Assembly (NCBI RefSeq): GCF_022512515.1
Contig: NZ_JAKWBK010000003.1
Location: forward strand, 124,001 to 188,000
DNA: 64,000 nt
Origin: Paraniabella hibiscisoli
GTDB lineage: Bacteria > Bacteroidota > Bacteroidia > Chitinophagales > Chitinophagaceae
Direction: 5' to 3'
Each line of letters opens with the position of its first letter. The stretch's first letter is position 1. Shown here in pieces: positions 54,925 to 64,000 of this stretch. The translations under genes were made by a program, and so were the position numbers. Under the pieces are notes generated by a model. That model worked only from the letters and a program-made list of their open reading frames with translations, did not search any database and was not told the DNA's origin.

Positions 54925-55755
54925 CTATAATTCTCTGATCTTAATATTTCTGAACCACACATTATTGCCGTGATCCTGTAAACCAATACGGCCTACTTTG
55001 TAAGTACCGAAATCAGGTGCATTTTTAAACTTACTGGTTGCGATCAATGCACGCCAGTTATCATTCCAAAGCTGGGTATCGATGATGTGCACACCGTTCA
55101 AATGTATGTCCAGTTTGCCGTTCACACAACGAATCAAATAAGTATTCCACTCCAGTGGTGGATTTTCAGCGTGGCTTTTTGCAGGGATCAGATCATATAG
55201 ATCTCCTGCCTGGTGTTTAAATATTTTACCATCGGGATGGCCTTCATTATCCACTATCTGGATCTCAGGTGCAGTGCCCCACATCCAGTTATACCTCGCT
55301 TTATCCTCATGGCTGTAAATACAAATACCACTGTTACCGTTCTTGTCGATCTTCCAGTCTACCTGCAATTCAAAATTGCCATATTCTTTGTCAGACACAA
55401 TATCGCCGCCTGTTTTAGGCGCGCCTCCCGGGTTGGTATCCAGGTATAAAGTACCATTAGCTGTCTTCCAGGCCGTACCTATAGATTTAGATCCATACGC
55501 ATGCCAACCGTCTGTAGATGTTCCGTCGAACAACAACTTCCAACCAGCAGCTTTTTCCTTAGCTGTTAACACGTTGGCTGCAACTTCAGGAACCGGGGCC
55601 GGTTTTGCCGGTTCAGGTTTAGGCTGCGGAGCAGGCGGGGTAGGCTTTGGAGCCGGCGTGGTGGTTGGCGGCGGATTTTTTGTAGGCTTGGGCGTACAGG
55701 AATAAACAGCAAACGCCGAAGCAGCCACAAAGGCTAATGATGCAAATTTCTTCAT
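54925..55755 (-). CDS. DUF1080 lipoprotein (3-keto-disaccharide hydrolase-like)
   Basis: 276 residues, intact. A lipoprotein signal (MKKFASLAFVAASAFAVYSC) precedes a Pro/Lys linker of about 40 residues (PPTTTPAPKPTPPAPQPKPEP) that spans the envelope. The DUF1080 jelly roll follows: WKLLFDGTSTDGWHAYG, LQVDWKIDKNGNSGICIYSHED, and the end GRIGLQDHGNNVWFRNIKIREL. It is in a row with a cytochrome c and a sugar isomerase gene, likely one operon for glycoside breakdown through 3-keto intermediates (inference). Confidence 0.88.
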   Translation of the reverse strand: MKKFASLAFVAASAFAVYSCTPKPTKNPPPTTTPAPKPTPPAPQPKPEPAKPAPVPEVAANVLTAKEKAAGWKLLFDGTSTDGWHAYGSKSIGTAWKTANGTLYLDTNPGGAPKTGGDIVSDKEYGNFELQVDWKIDKNGNSGICIYSHEDKARYNWMWGTAPEIQIVDNEGHPDGKIFKHQAGDLYDLIPAKSHAENPPLEWNTYLIRCVNGKLDIHLNGVHIIDTQLWNDNWRALIATSKFKNAPDFGTYKVGRIGLQDHGNNVWFRNIKIREL

Positions 55756-55838
55756 ATAGATTTCTTAATTAATAAACGCAACGATCAATGCCTGTTGTTA
55801 ACACAGGCAATCTCTCCATCCCAGCGAATAGCAAACAA

Positions 55839-56249
55839 CTATTTCTTTAATAAAAGAATATAGGCCACCATATCCTTCGCTTCCTGCTCGGTAACATTTG
55901 GATGCGGCGTCATAGGCACTTCGCCCCAAACACCGGAACCACCTTCGATCACTTTCTTAGCCAGCTTGCTGATAGTCGCTTCATCTGCTCCTGCATATTT
56001 ATTAGCTACTTCGCGATAACCGGGCCCGGTAAGCTTTTCATCAATTTTATGACAGGTAGGACATTGATATTTACCTGTTAATTCCAATCCCTTTTGATAA
56101 ACAGGATTAGATGAAAGATCAGATGATGAAGCAGTTTCAGAAGTAGACGATGTGGAAGTAGATCCTGCATCCGCTTTCTTTTCAGCATCACCTCCGCCGC
56201 AGGCAGCAATTACAGATAAAACAGATAACGAGAGTATAATTTTCTTCAT
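55839..56249 (-). CDS. c-type cytochrome lipoprotein
   Basis: 136 residues: lipobox in SLSVLSVIAACGG, a Ser/Thr linker, and a class I cytochrome c domain with YQCPTCHKIDEKLTGPGYREVANKY (CxxCH heme site) and VPMTPHPNVTEQEAKDMVAYIL with the distal Met. It is of the cytochrome c551/c552 type. Set between DUF1080 and isomerase genes, it is a plausible electron acceptor for a sugar dehydrogenase. The cytochrome maturation gene ccmF is also in this window. Confidence 0.92.
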   Translation of the reverse strand: MKKIILSLSVLSVIAACGGGDAEKKADAGSTSTSSTSETASSSDLSSNPVYQKGLELTGKYQCPTCHKIDEKLTGPGYREVANKYAGADEATISKLAKKVIEGGSGVWGEVPMTPHPNVTEQEAKDMVAYILLLKK

Positions 56250-56276
56250 ATAATATATTTATAGCTAAAGTATTAA

Positions 56277-57332
56277 TTATTGTTCAAGCCCTAATACTTT
56301 TTTATTAAAATCGGTATTGGTAGCAGTTGCAGCAAAGTCATCAAAAGCTTTGTCTGTTACCCTTATAATGTGTTTTTTAATAAACTCGGCTCCTTCTGTA
56401 GCACCGTCTTCAGGATGCTTTAAGCAGCACTCCCACTCCATTACAGCCCATCCCTTATAATCGTATTCTGCGAGTTTGGAGAAGATGGTTTTAAAATCTA
56501 CCTGTCCATCACGGCTACGATATCTTCCCGCTCTTTTCAGCCAGCTTTGATAGCCGCCAAAAGTGCCCTGCTTGCCGGTTGCATTAAACTCCGCATCTTT
56601 TACATGGAATGCACGAATACGCTCATGGTAAAAATCGATATACTGAATATAGTCAAGGCATTGCAAAACAAAATGAGAGGGATCGTACAATAAACAAGCC
56701 CGGCTATGATTGTTTACTTTTTCAAGAAACATTTCATAAGTCTCTCCGTCAAACAGATCTTCTCCGGGATGGATCTCATAGCAAACATCTACGCCACATT
56801 CGTCAAAATAATTTAAGATGGGGGTCCAGCGTTTAGCCAGTTCAGTAAACCCTTCATCTACCAGTCCTGCTGGCCTCTGTGGCCAGGGATGAAAAGTATG
56901 CCAAAGCAGAGATCCGCTGAAAGTAGCATGTGCGTTCAATCCCAGGTTTTGAGAAGCTTTTGCTGCATATTTCAATTGTTGCACCGCCCACTCCGTTCTG
57001 GCTTTAGAATTACCTCTCACCTCTTGCGGTGCAAAGCCATCAAAAAGATCATCGTAAGCAGGGTGAACTGCAACCAGCTGGCCCTGTAAGTGCGTAGATA
57101 GTTCAGAAATATGTAACCCGCATGATAAAGCCAGTCCCGCTATTTCATCGGCATAGGTCTTACTTTCTGCCGCTAACTTTAAATCAAAAATATTCGGATC
57201 GCCGGTCGGGATCTGCACTCCTACAAATCCTTTTTCTGCCGCCCAAAGGCAAATGGATTCAAAATTATTAAACGGCGGCTTATCGCCTAAAAACTGTGCG
57301 AGAAATATACCCGGACCTTTAAGAGTTGTCAT
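56277..57332 (-). CDS. Sugar phosphate isomerase/epimerase (xylose isomerase-like TIM barrel)
   Basis: 351 residues, intact, no signal peptide. The AP2EC-type barrel shows GFVGVQIPTGDPNIFDLKLAAES, DVCYEIHPGEDLFDGETYEMFL and the metal ligands in LLYDPSHFVLQ, IRAFHVKDAEFNATG, and WAVMEWECCLKHPEDGA. Members act on keto- or inositol-type sugars. It starts an apparent three-gene minus-strand unit with cytochrome c and DUF1080. Its substrate is unknown; a 3-keto-sugar is suggested by the neighbours. Confidence 0.88.
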   Translation of the reverse strand: MTTLKGPGIFLAQFLGDKPPFNNFESICLWAAEKGFVGVQIPTGDPNIFDLKLAAESKTYADEIAGLALSCGLHISELSTHLQGQLVAVHPAYDDLFDGFAPQEVRGNSKARTEWAVQQLKYAAKASQNLGLNAHATFSGSLLWHTFHPWPQRPAGLVDEGFTELAKRWTPILNYFDECGVDVCYEIHPGEDLFDGETYEMFLEKVNNHSRACLLYDPSHFVLQCLDYIQYIDFYHERIRAFHVKDAEFNATGKQGTFGGYQSWLKRAGRYRSRDGQVDFKTIFSKLAEYDYKGWAVMEWECCLKHPEDGATEGAEFIKKHIIRVTDKAFDDFAATATNTDFNKKVLGLEQ

Positions 57333-57407
57333 GCAATGCGTTTTTAGATTAAAGGATAAATCTATAAAAATTATTCCGATTAACAGAACTAAAAAGATAT
57401 TTTAAGA

Positions 57408-57551
57408 AGTACTGTAATACATACTCCGCAACAGCTAACAAGTGGCGTAGGAGCAATAAATGTCATACTTTAACCGTTCAGCTATCCGAACATTGGCAAT
57501 GTACACGTTCACAAACCTGTAATACTTCGGTCAGCAAGATATTACAGTACT
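57408..57551. repeat. 144-bp element with 12-bp terminal inverted repeats (MITE-like)
   Basis: AGTACTGTAATA at 57408-57419 and its exact complement TATTACAGTACT at 57540-57551 bound a non-coding 120-base centre, which also contains CCTGTAATACTTCGG. It fills most of the 240-base gap between the sugar isomerase and lysA. Confidence 0.5.
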
Positions 57552-57574
57552 GAAAAAACAAATGTTAATACAAA

Positions 57575-58776
57575 TTAAAGCACCTGATTCTTTAATAAGT
57601 CTTCAAAAACATCCCGGCGACGAATAAGGCGAGGCTGCCCGTTTTCCACCAGTACCTCTGCCGGTTTAAAACGTGCGTTATAATTGCTCGACATTTCAAA
57701 ACCATAGGCTCCTGCATTATAAAATACCAACAGATCGCTTTCACGTATTTCTGGTAAAGGGCGCGACCAGGCAAACGTATCTGTTTCACAAATATTTCCT
57801 GTTATAGTATATTCTTTTACCTCACCGTTTGGATTCGTTAAATTCTGGATGCGGTGGTAGGCATCATAGAACATGGGTCGTATAAGGTGATTAAAGCCGC
57901 TATTCACGCCTGCGAACGTGGTTGCTGAAGTTTCCTTTAATACGTTTACCTGTGTAATAAAATAGCCACTCTCACTTACCAGGAATTTGCCGGGTTCAAA
58001 CCATATCTGCAGATCTTTGGTCAATTCGTTCGATTCGAAAGTATGCAGTACTTTTTCAGCCAGTTCTTCTACATTAATAAAAGGATCGTCTTCTTTATAG
58101 GCTACTTTAAAACCACCGCCTAAATCGATTGATTTTAGATAAGGGAAATGAGGAATGATATCAAACAACACTTCTATCCCTTTTACAAAAACATCCGGAT
58201 CTTTAATATCGCTTCCTGTATGGATATGCAGGTTAGTGATTTGAATCTGGTTTTCATTAACTACACTTACCAGTTCCTCCAGCTGATCTACCGGTATGCC
58301 GAATTTACTTTTATCATGCCCGGTAGATATTTTCAGGTTTCCGCCTGCCATAATATTAGGCCTTAACCGAACACCCACAGGGTAGCTATTGCCAAATCTT
58401 TTCCCAAACTTTTCGAGGTTAGACAGGCTATCAATATTAATAATAACACCAAGCGACTGTGCTTCTTCAATTTCAGCGAAAGCAATGCCATTACTGGTGT
58501 ATAAAATGTTCTTTGGTTCAAAACCTGCGTACAGCGCCAGCTTCACTTCATTGATCGAGCTACAATCTATATTACAGCCTTCTGCCTTTAAAACCTTTAA
58601 AATATTAATATTGGTAAGCGACTTACAGGCATAAAAAAACGCACTTTATCACTTTGAAATGCAGTAGTGAGTCTCTTATATTGTGTTACAATCTTATCCG
58701 CGTTATAAACGTATAACGGAGTACCGTATTCGTTCGCTATTTTGTTTAGCTGCTCAAGGCTTAGTTCATTTTCCAT
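57575..58776 (-). CDS. lysA: Diaminopimelate decarboxylase (frameshifted)
   Basis: PLP enzyme for the last step of lysine synthesis. The start at 58776 (MENELSLEQLNKIANEYGTPLYVYN) is chosen; the in-frame ATG at 58842 directly after the scpB stop adds an unlikely 22 residues. The PLP-lysine lies in RFFYACKSLTN (restored by a shift near 58636), the phosphate site in SIDLGGGF, and the active-site Cys/Asp in GNICETDTFA. The end ENGQPRLIRRRDVFEDLLKNQVL is typical. It follows scpB. Confidence 0.92.
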
Positions 58777-58842
58777 AATACCAGGTATAAAAAAGCAGTA
58801 CTTGTACTGCCGGTTGAATATAATCAGATCTTCTAATCTCAT

Positions 58843-59758
58843 TTAGTAGGCAGGCTCGTCATCTTCATCCTTCTTCTCTTCTTCATCTGTTTCCTCGTCT
58901 TTCGCTTCACTTCCGGGAATCTCTTCCGTTACCTGCTTCTTTTCATCATCAAAAGCTACTTCCTCTTCGCCAGGCGCTTTTGCACCATCACCATCCGTTA
59001 CTATCTCATCATCAGCGGTAGTTTCCACCACACCCAGTTCATCACCGCCGGCTGTTAGTTGTTCCTCGCTTATTTCAGTTTCGTTGATCATAGTTGTATT
59101 TTCAATCAATTCACCATCTTCAGATACTGCCAGCGGATTCCCATTTTCATCCAACAACGCTTCATCGTTAACGGTCATTCCGTTTACAATAGAAGTTGGC
59201 TCTATCATTTGCTCCGCCAGTACCTCTTTAATTTTCGGTAATTCATCAGATGAGTTAATCCCAAAATAATCCATAAAGGATTTAGAAGTGCCATATACCA
59301 ATGGATGCCCGGGAAGCTTTTCGTTGCGGCCGCTTATTATGATCAGCTCCTTTTCAAGCAACTTCTGTATCGCATAATCGGCACTTACCCCACGAATCGC
59401 CTCCACTTCACCTTTGGTTACCGGTTGTTTGTATGCCACAATCGCCAGTGTTTCCAGGGCAGCTGCCGATAACCTTTTCATAAACTTATCGCCGTTTAGC
59501 TGGGCAATGGTTTTATGATACTCTTTTGGTTAAAAATTGCCAGCCGCCACCACTTTGTACTATTTCAAAAGGATAGAATTCTGAAACATACTTTTCCTTC
59601 ACACCATCAATCGCCGCTTCCACCTGGTCCAGGGTGATTTTATCCTCCATAAACCCAAAAGCACTGTTCAACAAATCAGTAACCTCTAAAGAAGATAGAG
59701 GTTTTTCACTTGCAAAAATCAGTGCTTCGATATGTGGAATTAACTCGGCTATTTCCAT
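58843..59758 (-). CDS. scpB: Segregation and condensation protein B, with long acidic tail (frameshifted)
   Basis: Partner of ScpA and Smc in chromosome segregation. Two winged-helix domains: EIAELIPHIEALIFASEKPLSSLEVTDLLN at the start, and LSAAALETLAIVAYKQPVTKGEVEAIRGVSADYAIQKLLEKELI, ending LVYGTSKSFMDYFGI. A further 130 or so residues after this are very acidic (Glu/Asp-rich, ending DEEEKKDEDDEPAY), a disordered tail known in some Bacteroidota. A shift near 59520 in an A-run splits the first domain. It precedes lysA. Confidence 0.92.
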
Positions 59759-59842
59759 TATTAATGTTTAAAGTTTTGAGATTTAAAATTTAAAGTTGAT
59801 AGTGCAACCTCGAAACTTTAAACCTGTAACCTTGAACGAAAA

Positions 59843-60728
59843 TTAACCCTGTAATGCTGCTGCACCACTTACAATTTCTGTAAGCTCTGTGGTAATAGCA
59901 GCTTGTCTTGCGCGGTTGTAAGACAGTTTCAGGCTTTTCAGCATTTCGTTAGCGTTTTCGCTTGCTTTATCCATCGATGTCATACGGGCGCCATGCTCTG
60001 AGGCATGTGAGTCCAACACAGCTTTATACAACTGCGTGTTTAATATTTTGGGCATCAGCTCAGCAATCAGCTCAGCCTTGTTAGGATCAAATATAAAATC
60101 AGCTTTAGTGCCGCCTTTTTTATTCTCTACTTTAGGAATAGGCAAGAATTGCTCTGCAGTAAAGATCTGCGTAGCGGCATTCTTAAACTGGCTGTAAACA
60201 ATCTCAATAGCGTCAAATTGTTTTTCCTCATAAGCTTTCATAGCTGCCTGGGAAATCTTCTGCACGTTATCAAAGCTCAATTGTAAAAAGATATCTTTAT
60301 GCTCTGCACTTGTATTGTAACCAAATTTGGTTAAAGCCTCATACCCTTTCTTACCCAGGTTCCAAACAGTCACATTACCTTTATCAAATTGAGATTGGTA
60401 TTTTTCCCTGATCACATTGCGGGCCAGCTTTACCACATTTGAGTTAAAAGCACCTGCTAATCCACGATCACTGGTAATCACAATCAACAATACTTTTTCT
60501 ACAGGACGTTCTTTCTAAAGCTAAAGCCATTTGAATTTCGCCATCGCTGTTGCTCACAATATTGCTTAACACATCCTGCAATTTTTGCGCGTAAGGGCGC
60601 ATTTGCACAATTGAATCCTGTGCACGACGGAACTTGGCAGCACTCACCATTTTCATGGCTTTTGTAATTTGCTGCATGCTCTGCACAGATGATATACGAC
60701 TACGAACTTCTTTTAACTGGCCTGCCAT
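59843..60728 (-). CDS. atpG: ATP synthase F1 gamma subunit (frameshifted)
   Basis: Central stalk of ATP synthase. MAGQLKEVRSRISSVQSMQQITKAMKMVSAAKFRRAQ is the N-terminal rotor helix, ITSDRGLAGAFNSNV the conserved middle, and ARMTSMDKASENANEML ... LSYNRARQAAITTELTEIVSGAAAL the C-terminal helix. A shift near 60505 separates the halves. The other atp genes are not in the window on this side; no atpA or atpD is upstream, so atpG is detached from them here. A good promoter lies upstream. Confidence 0.95.
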
Positions 60729-60754
60729 TCTTAGAATTGTTGGTTTTCAGGCCG

Positions 60755-60784
60755 CAAAAGTACGATCAAAACCCCAATTTTCAA
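60755..60784 (-). promoter_or_regulatory. Consensus promoter of atpG
   Basis: Minus strand: TTG (60784-60782), exactly 19 bases, TACTTTTG (60762-60755), 26 bases before the ATG. Close to the Bacteroidota consensus and consistent with atpG being transcribed by itself. Confidence 0.6.
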
Positions 60785-60920
60785 TATATAAATAAAATAT
60801 GTGGAAAAGGCTCCAGTCAACACATGAAAGATAAAGCTTTACGCTTCAACACATCGCCTAACTGTATAAATACCAATTATTTACAAAAACACTAATAAGC
60901 CGTGACGTGATATAGCTATA

Positions 60921-61580
60921 CTATCGCCTGAACTTTGGTACAGGTCGTTCTCTTTTAGGCACACTTCCTTTAATATGCAGCGGATGGATGTCAAAACTTA
61001 AACTAATGTTGTGAAAATAATGTTTCGAGTTCAATGAAATTATTCCAGGTCTGTATATAAGGCTGGTACTTAAAAAATTGTTGATCCTGAATTGAACACC
61101 CAAATTGGGACCTACAACAAAATCATTCTTTTTATAACTTGAGTCTTTTCCTAAGTCTGTTGGCTTCAACCAAATATCCTTAAGTATATACCTATACCTG
61201 GATAATCCTATCCCTCCAAGTAGTTTAATATTTCGATGAATACTCTTATTGTAAAGGAAATCAAAAGCCAGGTTTTCGACATGTTGCCGACTTGACTGAT
61301 AGCCCTTTGCCTGCGCCAATTCGGGATCGATGTTAAACTGGTAACTTGCTCCAAAAGAGACGGCATCCTTACCTAAACTCCTATATAAGGAGGCGCCGAT
61401 ACCGATTATCCGGGTTCGGTTCACTTTTCTATTTCGAAAATGACTGTAGTCAAAATACTGTGTATTGTATACAAGGGGCAACGAAATGGCGAAACCTGTT
61501 TTTCCTTTGTAAGATTGAGATTGTGAATGTAATACAGAAGTAGAAAGTAGTACGAAAAGTAAAAAGATGGTCTTTCTCAT
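60921..61580 (-). CDS. Outer-membrane beta-barrel protein, unknown
   Basis: 219 residues, intact, with a signal peptide (MRKTIFLLFVLLSTSVLHSQ). The rest is rich in alternating hydrophobic/polar strands with aromatic ends (GIGASLYRSLGKDAVSFGASYQFNI, LLGGIGLSRYRYILKDIWL, PNLGVQFRINNFLSTSLIYRPG), as in small porin-like barrels of eight or so strands. No named family is recognised. It stands alone between atpG and ccmF. Confidence 0.65.
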   Translation of the reverse strand: MRKTIFLLFVLLSTSVLHSQSQSYKGKTGFAISLPLVYNTQYFDYSHFRNRKVNRTRIIGIGASLYRSLGKDAVSFGASYQFNIDPELAQAKGYQSSRQHVENLAFDFLYNKSIHRNIKLLGGIGLSRYRYILKDIWLKPTDLGKDSSYKKNDFVVGPNLGVQFRINNFLSTSLIYRPGIISLNSKHYFHNISLSFDIHPLHIKGSVPKRERPVPKFRR

Positions 61581-61664
61581 ATAAAGTATTTAGTAATCAG
61601 ATGCTCATACATCTGATATTACAGCAATATATGAAAAAATCAGTGAATAACTATAACGTAAGGC

Positions 61665-64000
61665 CTAGGCAGCTTTCAATCTTTGTAATTTAATGCGACG
61701 GAACATGCTCACTACCGAGCCTATTACCAGGAATACAACGCCACCCCAAACCAGGTTGATATACGGGAATTTATACGCTTTTAATGTAAGGTATTCTAAA
61801 ACATCGTCAGACTCCTTAACTCCCAGCGTGATTTTATCGCCGCCCACATCATCCAGCTTTAACACCAGCCCCTGCGAAGTGATGGTATCCAGGTTTTGAT
61901 AAAGCGTATTGCCCTGGTTGCGTATCATTAAAAGGTCTGCGCTGTAAGAAGGGCCATTTAATTGTTGCACTTTTACAGATGCCGTATAACCGGTGTCGGT
62001 TTTCGAAAAACCGCTACCGGCAAATTATCTTTGGCGGCCAGCTTCTCTACAATGATATAACCTTTACTGTAAAACACTGTATCATTTAAATGAACTGTGT
62101 TGGGTTTAAAGCTAACAGTATCGCTCTTACCATCTGGTTTATAAAAAGAAGACACATAAGTAAACACATCATGGTTCCAGTAGTGTTTGCTTGAAGGGTT
62201 TGCCATCAGGCCTTCGTTACCTTTATAATTCACAAATGCATCAGGCAATAAGGTAAATTCTTCGTTGGTTTTCTTGGACTTGAAATGCACCTTGAAATAG
62301 GTTTGTTCCTTTTTAGGATGCGCCGAATCGCCTACATAGGTTACCATATAGTCATGCATTTGCATCGGCACGCCTTTTACGAGGGTAAGGTTTTCTCCTG
62401 TTTTTTCCTTGCTATCCTCTCCAAATGGCACGGCGATACCGCTGGTGTTCCAGGATAGTATTTCTTTCTTAGATGAGGATAGAATCATCCCCACCAACAT
62501 CAATCCAAAACCAAAATGGGCAATAGAGCCGCCACTGTTCTTCAATTTCCCATTCAAACCCACCCATATATAAGCGGCATTGGCAATGGTAGCATAAACG
62601 GTTGCTACTAAAGCCAGCCATATATTGATCAGGAAGCCCATGCCATGCGTATCGTAATTGATTTTTACGAACACCAGGATAAATGTAGCCACCAAGGCAC
62701 TAATGATGGTTGGCACCAATATCTTATTCCAGAAAAACTTAGTGTCTGTGGCTTTATACTTCAGGTACTGTGTAATGGCCGTAAGAATACCAATAACAAA
62801 GGCAATCAGCACCTGGATCTTATTATAATTAAATTCATCATTTTCGCCGGGCGCTTTGTTCGAATTGAACAGCTTGTTGAATACCGGTAAAGAGGTCTGG
62901 AAGATGATGATCATTGCTGCCAGGAAAAACACCAGGGCCCCTATAAACATCCAGAACTCCCTTGATGAGACACTCTCTTCTTTCTTAATAGATGGCACCT
63001 GTTTATTCAGCAATACGATGAAAGTGATCACGCCACCTAATATAACATATAACGGGAATCCGGGTATTTTCTCTGCAAGGAAATAGGTTGCCAGGGACAG
63101 TACTGTGGTTACACCTGCAATAATCAATCTTTGTTGATTGGTAGATGCAGCAAAAAACGGAGGCAGCCAAACAAATACGATCAGGAAAAGAAATAGCTGG
63201 CCATTCATACCAATGTCTGCAAAGGCATGTACAGAAGAATCTCCAAGTACCCCGCTTTTGGTAAGGAAAGTGGAGTACACAATAAATACAAAAGACAGGG
63301 CAAGAAATAGGAATGAAGATCTTAACGAATAACCGCTATGCCTAAAGATCAGCATGGTGTGCAGCCCCGAGACCATGATCATCCATGGTACAAGTGAAGC
63401 ATTTTCCACGGGATCCCAGGCCCAATAGCCTCCAAAGTTCAATGACTCATAAGCCCATTTCGCCCCCATCATTATCCCCAAACCCAGAAAAGCAACAGAA
63501 AACAAAGTCCAGGGTATAGCACGTGTTACCCAACCTTTAATGTCTTTGGTCCAGATGCCAGCCATTGCAAAAGCAAAGGGTATCAAGGTAGACGCAAAAC
63601 CCAGGAATAATATAGGCGGATGGATCACCATCCAATAATTCTGTAGTAATGGATTGAGGTCATTTCCGTCCGTCACCATTGACAAGTAGTCGGGGCGCAG
63701 CGGTTGAGAAAGATCAAAATTAATATGCATACCCGGCGCTTCGTTCAGCACACCGGAATCTCTTAGTAAAATAAAAGGATTGGACCCGATCTTCACATCG
63801 AAGATGTAAATACCAATTACCATAGTAGCCAGAAAGAACTGGGCAAAGCTCACCACCGACATTACCGGCGCTTCCCATTGCTTTTCTCTTTTAATAATAA
63901 TAACACCTAAAACACAATGCCAGAAAGCCCATAAAAGAGTACTTCCCTCCTGTCCTTCCCAAAAAGCACTCATGATATACTTAAACTCAAGGGAGAGACT
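61665..64000 (-). CDS. ccmF: Cytochrome c maturation protein CcmF/NrfE-type (5' end outside window, frameshifted)
   Basis: Heme lyase subunit for attaching heme to c-type cytochromes. It is a polytopic membrane protein with more than ten helices; seen are FWEGQEGSTLLWAFW, HPPILFLGFASTLIPFA, and the WWD heme-handling motif in NFGGYWAWDPVENASLVPWM, then LTKSGVLGDSSVHAFADIG. The C-terminal periplasmic domain and last helix (YINLVWGGVVFLVIGSVVSMF) follow after a shift near 62008. The frame is open to the right edge, so the N-terminus lies beyond 64000. It fits with the cytochrome c gene at 55839. Confidence 0.93.

Overview
The window is a chromosomal segment of a Bacteroidota bacterium, most likely of the family Chitinophagaceae (inference from gene content and style; no search was possible). 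The signs are: promoters of the Bacteroidota type (TTTG, about 19 bases, TAnnTTTG) before an initiator-like tRNA-Met, grpE, atpG and nif3; lipoproteins with a short signal ending in a Cys box; a tandem pair of MG2-plus-TonB-plug-like proteins; DUF1080, S41 and prolyl oligopeptidase proteins; and almost no Shine-Dalgarno sequences.

Layout. 1-14 kb: a truncated M20 amidohydrolase, two tiny exported proteins, an S41 peptidase, the heptose genes rfaE1/rfaE2 with a family 9 glycosyltransferase, an MFS transporter, aroQ, an AraC regulator divergent from an aldehyde dehydrogenase plus DUF779 gene, recN and a PAP2 phosphatase. 14-26.5 kb: fabI, a three-gene cluster resembling the non-phosphorylating L-fucose route, dnaJ-grpE, two large paralogous envelope proteins, nif3 and a zinc-ribbon coiled-coil gene. 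26.7-41 kb: a second AraC regulator, a TraB/GumN protein, der and era with odd repeats between them, tRNA-Met, DUF1080, cdd, folB, trxB, a B3-type metallo-beta-lactamase with a Gln in the first zinc position, a prolyl oligopeptidase, and a pyrophosphate-type phosphofructokinase next to pyruvate kinase.

41-51.6 kb is accessory DNA and the most unusual part. A divergent locus has an XRE regulator, a 28-bp perfect palindrome, a long hairpin and two unknown genes. Then comes an array in which small unrelated genes (a CdiI-like immunity protein, small membrane proteins, orphan cytosolic and secreted proteins, an erythromycin-esterase relative, a REP-associated Y1 transposase) are each followed by a copy of a roughly 125-bp imperfect inverted repeat. 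Eleven full or partial copies are visible, three in direct tandem. A complete 1350-bp IS3-family element with a 4-bp target duplication (GAAA) sits inside what looks like another copy. The arrangement recalls integron cassettes or the recombinase-associated immunity arrays of gut Bacteroidales, but no recombinase is in view.

51.6-64 kb: a Gfo/Idh/MocA oxidoreductase, a gamma-glutamyltransferase, a DUF1080-cytochrome c-sugar isomerase cluster (possibly 3-keto-glycoside use), lysA, scpB, atpG, an outer-membrane barrel candidate and ccmF running off the end.

About 25 genes, including ones expected to be essential (era, dnaJ, trxB, lysA, atpG, folB, pyk), are interrupted by single-base shifts, mostly in homopolymer runs. 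The simplest reading is uncorrected sequencing error, so I annotate these as whole genes and give the shift positions.
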